Shown here in pieces: positions 1-5,055 of a DNA stretch of 5,055 bases. The DNA is taken from the NCBI GenBank assembly GCA_022571825.1, contig JACZXC010000254.1:1-5055 (forward strand), in the 5' to 3' direction. Made by a program: the position numbers and the translations under genes. The stretch is from Myxococcales bacterium (lineage in GTDB: Bacteria > Myxococcota_A > UBA9160 > SMWR01). Each line of letters opens with the position of its first letter. The stretch's first letter is position 1. Below the pieces are notes generated by a model. It ran no database searches and was not told the DNA's origin. It saw only the letters and a program-made list of their open reading frames with translations.

Positions 1-376
1 TTCGACGACTTCCGCGCGATTCGCGAACCAGGACGCCCTCGAGGCCCGGATCGCGGAGTCCACGAAGTCCCGCGATGCCTTCGAGCTGATGGCGGCTCTT
101 CAGGAGGAGGGCATCGAGGCCGGGGTGGTGCAGCGGGCCGATGACGTGAACCGCGATCTCCAGCTCGAGCACCGAGGTCATTTCCAGACGCTGCGTCATG
201 TTCACCTGGGCGAGCTGCGTTTCGAGCACTCCGGCATCCGGTTCACGGAGCATCCGCGCAGAATTCGCACGCCCGGACCCAACCTGGGTGAACACACCCA
301 GGAGATCCTGCGCGAAGAGCTCGGGCTCAAAGAACCCGAAATCGCAGAGCTCGTCGAGAGCGGAGTCCTGGTCTGA
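1..376 (+). CDS. CaiB/BaiF (class III) CoA-transferase, C-terminal part (partial)
   Basis: This is the 3' end of a gene that begins left of the window; the frame is open from base 2 and ends at TGA 374-376, leaving 124 codons. Class III CoA-transferases move CoA between an acyl-CoA donor and an organic acid acceptor in the cytoplasm. The fragment matches their C-terminal lobe: a helical stretch ending in FELMAALQEEGIEAGVV (the 'G-I-x-A-G-V-V' turn), then ADDVNRDLQLEHRGHF, then a strand pair around LRFEHSGIRF, and the closing RTPGPNLGEHTQEIL segment. The tail helix ends in a short 'ESGVLV', also typical. The catalytic Asp lies in the missing N-terminal half, so activity and substrate cannot be judged. 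The next gene starts 76 nt downstream on the same strand but belongs to a different functional class. Family assignment is firm; the specific reaction is unknown. Confidence 0.87.
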   Translation, partial: STTSARFANQDALEARIAESTKSRDAFELMAALQEEGIEAGVVQRADDVNRDLQLEHRGHFQTLRHVHLGELRFEHSGIRFTEHPRRIRTPGPNLGEHTQEILREELGLKEPEIAELVESGVLV

Positions 377-452
377 CCGGTCGCAGCGACAGCGTGCGCC
401 TTCTTCAGTGTCGCGCTGGCGAGCGGCTCCCACGCTATGGATACGCACCCTG

Positions 453-2465
453 ATGAGGCATCGATGGCGACGGGTACTGGCGCTGGCGGTGGCATGCCCG
501 GTACTCCCGGGAGTTCTGGGTGCGGGTTCCGGCAATCGTCCCTACGCGGTGACCGAGGTGCGGGAAGCCTGCGCGGAGTTCAACCCCGAACGGAATCTCT
601 ACTTCGGCGACCTTCACGTCCACACCGCCTTCTCCCAAGACGCCAGCACCCAGGGAACCCGCAATCGACCTCGGGACGCCTATCGCTTCGCGCGGGGTGA
701 AGAGATCGGAATCCAGCCCTACCACGAAGATGGACGCGCAGGGCGAAGGCTCCGGATCGGCCGGCCCCTGGATTTTGTCGCCGTGACCGACCACGCGGAG
801 ATGCTGGGCGAAGTGGAGATCTGCCAGACGCCGGGCCTGTCCGGCCACGACTCCTGGGTCTGTCGCATGTACCGCCGCTTTCCGCGGGTCGCCTTCTTCG
901 TGATGAATACGAAGACGTCGATGGCCCACGGTTCCCGTTTCGGCTTCTGCGGCCCCGACGGCCGGCTCTGTCTGCAGGCGGCCCGGACACCGTGGCGCGC
1001 GGTGCAGGCGGCCGCCGAGGGTGCTTACGACCGCAGCGCATCCTGCGCGTTCACGAGCTTCGTGGGCTACGAGTGGACCGCGTCGGAGGCCACCAACAAT
1101 CTTCACCGCAACGTGATCTTCCGCAACGAACGGGTTCCGGAGCTTCCCACCAGCGTGTACGAGGCTCCCACCGTCGAGGATCTGTGGCAGGCGATCCAGA
1201 CCCAGTGCCTGGATCGGGACGACGGGTGCGACGCCCTGGTGATTCCCCACAACTCGAACCTGAGCAACGGACTCATGTTTCGTCCCGAACGCTCGGACGG
1301 GAGCCCGATGACGGCGGAGGACGCCCGCACCCGGGCGTCGTTCGAGGGCCTGGTCGAGATCATGCAGCACAAGGGGGATTCCGAGTGTCGTCTGGGTGCG
1401 GGAACGACCGACGAGCTCTGCGGATTCGAGAAACTCAGCTTCGCGAACTTCATGCAGAAGTTCGTCCCGTTTCTGGGTGACGAGCCGGATCCCAGGAGCT
1501 TCACCCGCAGGGCCCTTCTCGAGGGTCTCCTCCTGCGGGAAAAGCTCGGGGTGAACCCATTCCCCCTGGGCCTGATCGGAAGTTCCGATACGCACCTGGG
1601 AACACCCGGGGCTGTCGAGGAGTACCAGTACCCGGGCCACGGCGGAGCGGGGGCGCCGGCGCCGGCAGAGGTTCCGAAGGGACTTCCCGACGACCTCGAG
1701 TTCAATCCCGGCGGCCTCGCGGCCATCTGGGCCGAAGAGAATGCGCGCGACGCCCTGTTTTCCGCGCTGCGGCGGCGCGAGGTGTACGCAACCAGTGGAC
1801 CGCGCATCGCGGTGCGCTTCTTCGGCGGCTGGGATCTTCCGCCGGACCTGTGCGAGCGAAAGCAGTGGGTCGAAACCGGCTACGAACGGGGGGTTCCGAT
1901 GGGCGGCGAGCTGGTTGCCGCCGACCCCGAAGCGGTTCCGGTGTTTGCCACGTCCGCTCTGATGGATCCCGGCATCCCGGAACACCCCGGGACCCCCCTG
2001 CAGCGGATCCAGATCATCAAGGGCTGGGTCGAGGGCGGCGAGGCGCGTGAGGCCGTCTACGACGTCGCCGGTGATTCCGAGAACGGCGCCGGCGTGGACA
2101 TCTCGACCTGTACGCCGCACGGTCCGGGCGCCGCGACCCTGTGCAGCGTCTGGAGCGATCCCGATTTCGATCCCGAGCAGCTGGCGTTCTACTACGCGCG
2201 GGTGATCGAGAATCCCAGCTGTCGTTGGAGCGCCTACGTCTGCAACGCTCACGGCGTGGACTGCGACCGGCCCGACTCGGTTCCCCGGGAGCTCGCGCTC
2301 TGCTGCGATCCGAGTCACCGCTGGACGATCCAGGAGCGCGCCTGGACTTCGCCCATCTGGGTAGGACCGGTAGAACCGGTAGGACCGGTAGGACTGGTAG
2401 GACCGGTAGGACCGGTGGGTTCCGAAGGGACCGCGGCAACCGAGACGACGCGGGCGGCCAACTGA
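453..2465 (+). CDS. Exported DUF3604 family protein (PHP-like putative metallohydrolase)
   Basis: A 670-aa protein recognised as DUF3604, a family related to PHP-type metal-dependent phosphoesterases; its substrate is not established. The ATG at 453 gives an N-terminus with five basic residues in the first seven, then a hydrophobic run (residues 8-24, cleavage likely after VLGA), so a periplasmic location is inferred. A lipoprotein reading at Cys15 is possible but the lipobox is poor. An in-frame GTG at 408 would only lengthen the basic region. No Shine-Dalgarno is evident. Candidate metal ligands are H55 and H57 (GDLHVHTAFS), D113-H114 (FVAVTDHAE), H266 (VIPHNSN), E302 and H306 (EIMQHKGD), and D379-H381 (GSSDTHLG). 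The REVYATSGPRI motif (443-452) is also typical. The mature part has 18 cysteines, mostly in close pairs, suggesting disulfides. The usual family end (ERAWTSPIW) is followed by a 34-residue repeat-bearing tail from residue 637. The stop overlaps the next start, so this is the first gene of a coupled trio. Confidence 0.9.
   Translation: MRHRWRRVLALAVACPVLPGVLGAGSGNRPYAVTEVREACAEFNPERNLYFGDLHVHTAFSQDASTQGTRNRPRDAYRFARGEEIGIQPYHEDGRAGRRLRIGRPLDFVAVTDHAEMLGEVEICQTPGLSGHDSWVCRMYRRFPRVAFFVMNTKTSMAHGSRFGFCGPDGRLCLQAARTPWRAVQAAAEGAYDRSASCAFTSFVGYEWTASEATNNLHRNVIFRNERVPELPTSVYEAPTVEDLWQAIQTQCLDRDDGCDALVIPHNSNLSNGLMFRPERSDGSPMTAEDARTRASFEGLVEIMQHKGDSECRLGAGTTDELCGFEKLSFANFMQKFVPFLGDEPDPRSFTRRALLEGLLLREKLGVNPFPLGLIGSSDTHLGTPGAVEEYQYPGHGGAGAPAPAEVPKGLPDDLEFNPGGLAAIWAEENARDALFSALRRREVYATSGPRIAVRFFGGWDLPPDLCERKQWVETGYERGVPMGGELVAADPEAVPVFATSALMDPGIPEHPGTPLQRIQIIKGWVEGGEAREAVYDVAGDSENGAGVDISTCTPHGPGAATLCSVWSDPDFDPEQLAFYYARVIENPSCRWSAYVCNAHGVDCDRPDSVPRELALCCDPSHRWTIQERAWTSPIWVGPVEPVGPVGLVGPVGPVGSEGTAATETTRAAN
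2360..2422 (+). repeat. 9-bp tandem repeat (GGTAGGACC) encoding Val-Gly-Pro units
   Basis: Six head-to-tail 9-bp units fill 2360-2413: units 1, 3, 5 and 6 are GGTAGGACC, unit 2 is GGTAGAACC and unit 4 is GGTAGGACT. A decayed seventh unit (GGTGGGTTC) extends to 2422. Five ACCGGT palindromes occur at unit junctions (2366, 2375, 2384, 2402, 2411). The unit is a multiple of three, so copy-number changes keep the frame. In the DUF3604 protein it is read as VGP/VEP/VGP/VGL/VGP/VGP, i.e. Gly at nearly every third residue with Pro, a short collagen-like pattern. It lies after the conserved domain and 43-52 bases before the next gene's start. Replication slippage is the likely origin; a function is not shown. 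Confidence 0.95.
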
Positions 2466-3445
2466 TGGCCGGATGCTGGGGGCGGCCGGAGATCCATTTC
2501 GTGGCGATCGGCGCACTGCTCTTCGCCCTCGACTCCGGGCTCGAGCGGGCGCGGGGACCGGATCGCACCCCGGCGACGGGCGCGCGGCTGCGAACCGAAC
2601 CCATCGCGATCTCGTCGCAACAGATCGCAGCGCTGCGACGGGACTGGCTGGCTCGCTCCGGGCGCTTTCCCACCGCGGGTGAACTCGAGGCCCTGATCGA
2701 GGTCCGGATCGACGAGGAAGTCCTTCTGCGCGAGGCGCGTGAACAGGGCCTGCATCGAACCGATTTCCTGGTGGGGCGTCGGCTGGTGCGAAACCTGCGC
2801 TTCATCGGCGACGACCCGACGCGTTCGGATGCCGACCTGTGGTCGGAGGCTCTCGCCCTGGGAATGGATCGCACCGACCTCGTCGTCCGACGCCGCCTGA
2901 TCCAGCGCATGCAACTCGACGTCTGGGGGGCACTCCCCGAGCCCACCCAGGCCGCGCTCGAGGCGTTTCGCGCGGCCCATGTCGATCGATTCACCGAGCC
3001 GGCGGGGATCCGACTCTCCCACGTCTATCTGAGCCGAGACCGCCGCGGCGAGGAGGTGGCGTTCGATGCCCGGCGCCTGCTGACGCGTCTGCGGAAGGAA
3101 TCGATCGATCCCGCCCAGGCCCGGAGTCTCGGCGATGCCTTTCTCTTCCAGCACGACCTCCCGGTTCGTTCGCCGGAGGAGCTCGGTCGTCTGTTTGGCC
3201 TCCCGTTCGCGCGAGCAGTCACACGCGTCCAGACCGAGCGCTGGGCCGGTCCCATCGCCTCGCGCTATGGGCAACATCTCGTCTGGGTTCACGAGCGGTC
3301 GCCGGAACGGGCGGCGGAGCTGGCGTCGGTGCGAGGCCAGGTTCGCGAGGCGCTCCTCACCGAGAGAGCCGACGCCCAGCTCGCGGAGCGCCTCCGCTGG
3401 TGGCGCGCGCAGTATTCGATCCGGGTGGAGGACTTCGCGTCGTGA
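2465..3445 (+). CDS. Membrane-anchored parvulin-type (PpiC/SurA-like) peptidyl-prolyl cis-trans isomerase, divergent
   Basis: A 326-aa protein. The ATG at 2465 is chosen because its A is the last base of the upstream TGA (TGATG) and because it puts a hydrophobic segment (about residues 10-22, IHFVAIGALLFAL) at the N-terminus, which should act as an uncleaved inner-membrane anchor. Residues about 45-160 form a charged, helical SurA_N-like region (QIAALRRDWLARSGRFPTAGELEALI; IDEEVLLREA). Residues about 181-277 resemble a parvulin domain: IRLSHVYLS with His186 at the start, LGDAFLF (G223, D224) where classical members have a GGDLGW-type motif, and SRYGQHLVWV with His271 at the end. The loss of the classical motif leaves true isomerase activity uncertain; a holding chaperone role is possible. 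No convincing ribosome site precedes it, so translation probably depends on ribosomes finishing the DUF3604 gene. The natural inferred client is that neighbour, which is rich in Cys and Pro. Confidence 0.85.
   Translation: MAGCWGRPEIHFVAIGALLFALDSGLERARGPDRTPATGARLRTEPIAISSQQIAALRRDWLARSGRFPTAGELEALIEVRIDEEVLLREAREQGLHRTDFLVGRRLVRNLRFIGDDPTRSDADLWSEALALGMDRTDLVVRRRLIQRMQLDVWGALPEPTQAALEAFRAAHVDRFTEPAGIRLSHVYLSRDRRGEEVAFDARRLLTRLRKESIDPAQARSLGDAFLFQHDLPVRSPEELGRLFGLPFARAVTRVQTERWAGPIASRYGQHLVWVHERSPERAAELASVRGQVREALLTERADAQLAERLRWWRAQYSIRVEDFAS
3427..3432 (+). promoter_or_regulatory. Shine-Dalgarno sequence for the HupE/UreJ-like gene
   Basis: GGAGGA lies inside the end of the isomerase gene, 9 nt upstream of the GTG at 3442. 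It is the only strong ribosome site in front of any of the three coupled genes. It supports the GTG start over the first in-frame ATG about 60 codons later, which would remove the signal peptide. Confidence 0.7.
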
Positions 3446-4449
3446 GCTCGCGCGCCACCTGCCTGGCCTTCGTCGTCGGTTGGCTCCCGACCCTGTTGGG
3501 GGCGGAGCCGGTCGCGGCGCACCGGCTGGCGCCGGTTCTCTGGGAGCTGCGCGAGAGCTTCGGAGGTCGGGTCGAAATCCGCTGGAAGGCGGCGCTCGTC
3601 CAGCCCGCGGGCTCGGCGCTTCGACCGATGCTTCCGGCGGCATGCGAATCCGTGGACTCTCCCGTCGCCACCCTGGATTCGTCGAGTGCAACCCTGCGCT
3701 GGTCCGTAGCCTGCGGGCACCGCGGACTGGTCGGCCAGACCCTCCGGGTCGAGGGATTGCCCGGGAGCGGGACCGACGTCGTCCTCCGAATCGAGCTGGC
3801 CGACGGCCGCCAGCTCCAGGCCGTACTCAGCGGAAGCCGCGGAAGCTTCCGCGTTCCGGAACGAGACGGGCGTCTTGCGATGCTCGCGGACTACGCCGCT
3901 CTCGGCGTCGGGCATATTCTGAGCGGGCTCGATCACCTGCTATTCGTGCTCGGGTTGCTGCTGCTGGTCCGCAGGCGCCGACGGCTGATGGCCACAATCA
4001 CGGCCTTCACCGTCGGACACAGCCTCACGCTCTCGCTGGCCGTCCTGGGCGTCGTCGCGTTCTCCGCACCCCTGGTGGAAGTCTTGATCGCCGGGAGCCT
4101 GCTGGTGCTCGCCAGTCAGCTCGCGCAGCCGGCGTCTGCGCCATCCAGGGGCCGGACTCCCTGGGTCCTGGCCCTCGGATTCGGCCTGCTCCACGGCTTC
4201 GGGTTCGCCGGTGCGCTCGCCGAGGCCGGTCTACCGGCCGGTGAGATTCCCCTCGCGCTCCTCGCCTTCAACACCGGAATCGAGGCGGGTCAGATCGGTT
4301 TCGTGGCAGCGGTCCTGGTTCTGGGTCCGATGCTTCGCCCGATCTGGGCGCGGGCTCCCGCCTGGTGCGCCCGGGTCCCCGCCTACGCGATCGGGTCACT
4401 GGCCGCCTTCTGGTGCTTCGAGCGGGCGGGTCCGCTTCTCGGGGGCTGA
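3442..4449 (+). CDS. HupE/UreJ family membrane protein, putative metal (nickel/cobalt-type) permease with N-terminal extracytoplasmic domain
   Basis: A 335-aa protein starting at GTG, overlapping the previous stop by 4 nt (GTGA). Residues 1-26 look like a signal peptide ending in EPVAA, so the mature chain would begin at His27 (HRLAPVLWELRE). Residues about 27-150 are a soluble, probably periplasmic beta-rich domain. The C-terminal half is the HupE/UreJ_2 membrane domain, with about six hydrophobic segments near 153-175, 184-206, 209-228, 241-260, 267-300 and 313-328. Conserved polar residues sit inside these: H158, D164 and H165 (GHILSGLDHLLFVLG), H193 (TAFTVGHSLTL), H251 (LLHGFGFAGAL), and N277 and E281 (FNTGIEAGQ). 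An arginine-rich loop follows the first segment. Characterised relatives are linked to hydrogenase or urease nickel supply, but neither enzyme is present here, so the metal and direction of transport are unknown. It closes the operon; the next gene converges on it. Confidence 0.88.
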   Translation: MSSRATCLAFVVGWLPTLLGAEPVAAHRLAPVLWELRESFGGRVEIRWKAALVQPAGSALRPMLPAACESVDSPVATLDSSSATLRWSVACGHRGLVGQTLRVEGLPGSGTDVVLRIELADGRQLQAVLSGSRGSFRVPERDGRLAMLADYAALGVGHILSGLDHLLFVLGLLLLVRRRRRLMATITAFTVGHSLTLSLAVLGVVAFSAPLVEVLIAGSLLVLASQLAQPASAPSRGRTPWVLALGFGLLHGFGFAGALAEAGLPAGEIPLALLAFNTGIEAGQIGFVAAVLVLGPMLRPIWARAPAWCARVPAYAIGSLAAFWCFERAGPLLGG

Positions 4450-4451
4450 TC

Positions 4452-4470
4452 CCCGGATTTAGCCCGGATT
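4452..4470. repeat. Short direct repeat CCCGGATT (two copies)
   Basis: CCCGGATT occurs at 4452-4459 and again at 4463-4470, 11 bp apart start to start (one helical turn), just after the stop of the HupE-like gene. It is short enough to be chance; no function is assigned. Confidence 0.35.
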
Positions 4471-4482
4471 CGAAATTGGAAT

Positions 4483-4521
4483 GGCGCTTCCCTCGCCGCA
4501 TCCGGCGCCTTCCCCGCCGCA
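4483..4521. repeat. Imperfect 21-bp-period direct repeat in the intergenic region
   Basis: GGCGCTTCCCTCGCCGCA (4483-4500) is followed by GGCGCCTTCCCCGCCGCA (4504-4521). The copies align with two single-base shifts. They are non-coding as far as can be seen and may be a local duplication or part of a dispersed intergenic element. Confidence 0.5.
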
Positions 4522-4538
4522 CGTAATGCCAGATCGGG

Positions 4539-4594
4539 GCTAGGAGGCCGAGACCTTCTACTTCCGCGGCCTTCGGCCTTGGAGGCCTCCTAGC
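4539..4594. repeat. Large inverted repeat between convergent genes, possible bidirectional terminator or dispersed palindromic element
   Basis: GCTAGGAGGCC at 4539-4549 is exactly complementary to GGCCTCCTAGC at 4584-4594, an 11-bp perfect stem around a 34-nt loop. The loop contains a nested small hairpin, GGCC-TTC-GGCC (4568-4578). The right arm includes the self-palindrome GGAGGCCTCC (4581-4590), and AGGCCGA (4545-4551) can pair with TCGGCCT (4573-4579), so alternative folds exist. Its place between two genes ending toward each other suits a shared transcript end. No T-run follows the stem on either strand, so it is not a textbook intrinsic terminator. An intergenic mobile palindrome is the main alternative. 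Confidence 0.65.
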
Positions 4595-4625
4595 AGCGAG
4601 GCGGAGCCGAGCGAAGTCCGGCGAA

Positions 4626-5055
4626 CTAGCCGCCCGGTCGCTCGAACCAGCTGGGGGCGCCCTGGGTCCACGCGGGTCCGGATCCCCAGTTCAGGCGGGT
4701 TCGCTTTTGCTTGTGGTCGGGGTCGTGTCTCTCGCACGCCTCCGCGTACTGCTTCAGAGCGGCCCGCGACGCCGGTACGGCCCAGTAATCTTCTTCGGTC
4801 TTCCAGAGACCGTCACCGGCGTAGTCGAGGATCGTGATGCCAGGGAAGTCGATGGTGCCGGTGCCCGAGGGGTGATCCCGGCGATTCTGCATGTAGACGA
4901 TGGCCCGGCCCTGCTCCTCGTCGATGGTGTGCCACTCGTAGGCGGTGTAGAGCTCGCAGTATTCCTCCATGATCGGGAGGATCCAGGTTCGGACTTCTTC
5001 ACGCCCCTTCATGGTTCCGAGCACGTGCTCGATGTATCGCACGTCCTCGGTGAAA
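4626..5055 (-). CDS. SnoaL-like/NTF2-like (nuclear transport factor 2 family) protein, N-terminus missing (partial)
   Basis: The gene reads leftwards from beyond the right edge to a TAG at 4628-4626, leaving about 142 codons. The frame is open upstream of the GTG at 5042 and reads FTEDVRYIEHVLGTMKG, which is the usual start region of a SnoaL/NTF2-like domain, so that GTG is an internal valine and the true start lies outside the window. Visible features are the amphipathic helix EEVRTWILPIM, strands around YEWHTIDEEQGRAIVYMQNR and GTIDFPGITILDYAG, and a Trp-rich C-terminal part (GLWKTEEDYWAVP) followed by a charged tail containing HDPDHKQKRTRLNWG. The fold forms a small cone-shaped pocket used by ketosteroid isomerases, epoxide hydrolases, polyketide cyclases and many proteins of unknown role. 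No catalytic set is recognisable enough to name the reaction. It converges on the HupE-like gene and seems unrelated to it. Confidence 0.82.
   Translation of the reverse strand, partial: FTEDVRYIEHVLGTMKGREEVRTWILPIMEEYCELYTAYEWHTIDEEQGRAIVYMQNRRDHPSGTGTIDFPGITILDYAGDGLWKTEEDYWAVPASRAALKQYAEACERHDPDHKQKRTRLNWGSGPAWTQGAPSWFERPGG

Noticed and set aside
374..390. Inverted repeat GTCGC-A-GCGAC after the CoA-transferase stop as a terminator
   Set aside because: The one-base loop cannot form a normal hairpin and no T-run follows.
198..452. N-terminal extension of the DUF3604 frame starting at 198
   Set aside because: It overlaps the well-supported CoA-transferase end, is Arg/Ser-rich, and would bury the signal peptide that follows the ATG at 453.
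377..452. Promoter with a TATGGAT -10-like element near 436
   Set aside because: No matching -35 element at proper spacing; in such GC-rich sequence the match is too weak to claim.
2360..2422. CRISPR array or protein-binding iterons
   Set aside because: Units are 9 bp with no spacers, and lie inside a coding frame; a slippage minisatellite explains them.
435..2516. A 693-codon open frame on the minus strand, antisense to the whole DUF3604 gene
   Set aside because: Long antisense frames are usual opposite high-GC genes. Its translation is low-complexity, rich in Arg/Gly/Ala/Pro, and matches no family, whereas the plus strand shows clear DUF3604 motifs.
2017..3691. Long minus-strand open frames over the isomerase and HupE-like genes, one reading the 9-bp repeat as collagen-like TGP units
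   Set aside because: Arg/Ser-rich shadow translations without recognisable motifs; the repeat gives Gly-Pro triplets on both strands simply because of its composition.

Overview
This is a high-GC window (about two-thirds G+C by eye) with almost no non-coding space. It fits an environmental Gram-negative bacterium. Three consecutive products carry export signals or membrane segments that place them in or facing a periplasm. The upstream CaiB/BaiF CoA-transferase and the downstream SnoaL-like protein are types common in metabolically versatile high-GC bacteria. A Myxococcota/'Deltaproteobacteria'-like or related lineage is plausible, but that is inference and cannot be settled from this sequence.

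Layout, left to right. Positions 1-376 (+) hold the 3' end of a class III (CaiB/BaiF) CoA-transferase gene, cut by the window edge. A 76-nt gap without a clear promoter follows. Next come three tightly packed plus-strand genes. Positions 453-2465 encode an exported DUF3604/PHP-like putative metallohydrolase, whose C-terminus carries a 9-bp tandem repeat read as Val-Gly-Pro units. Positions 2465-3445 encode a membrane-anchored, divergent parvulin-type (PpiC/SurA-like) peptidyl-prolyl isomerase; its ATG shares one base with the preceding stop. Positions 3442-4449 encode a HupE/UreJ-family polytopic membrane protein with an N-terminal extracytoplasmic domain; it starts at GTG inside a 4-nt overlap behind a good Shine-Dalgarno sequence. 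A 176-nt intergenic stretch (4450-4625) holds short direct repeats and a large inverted repeat. Finally, positions 4626-5055 (-) carry a convergent SnoaL/NTF2-like gene whose 5' end runs off the window.

The centre of interest is the three-gene cassette. Its overlaps imply translational coupling. All three products act at or across the inner membrane/periplasm: a cysteine-rich, proline-rich putative metalloenzyme, a folding factor, and a candidate metal-handling permease. A simple hypothesis is that the isomerase-like protein folds, and the HupE-like protein supplies or balances metal for, the DUF3604 enzyme. The families are recognisable; their joint role is inference. The flanking genes look unrelated to this cassette.
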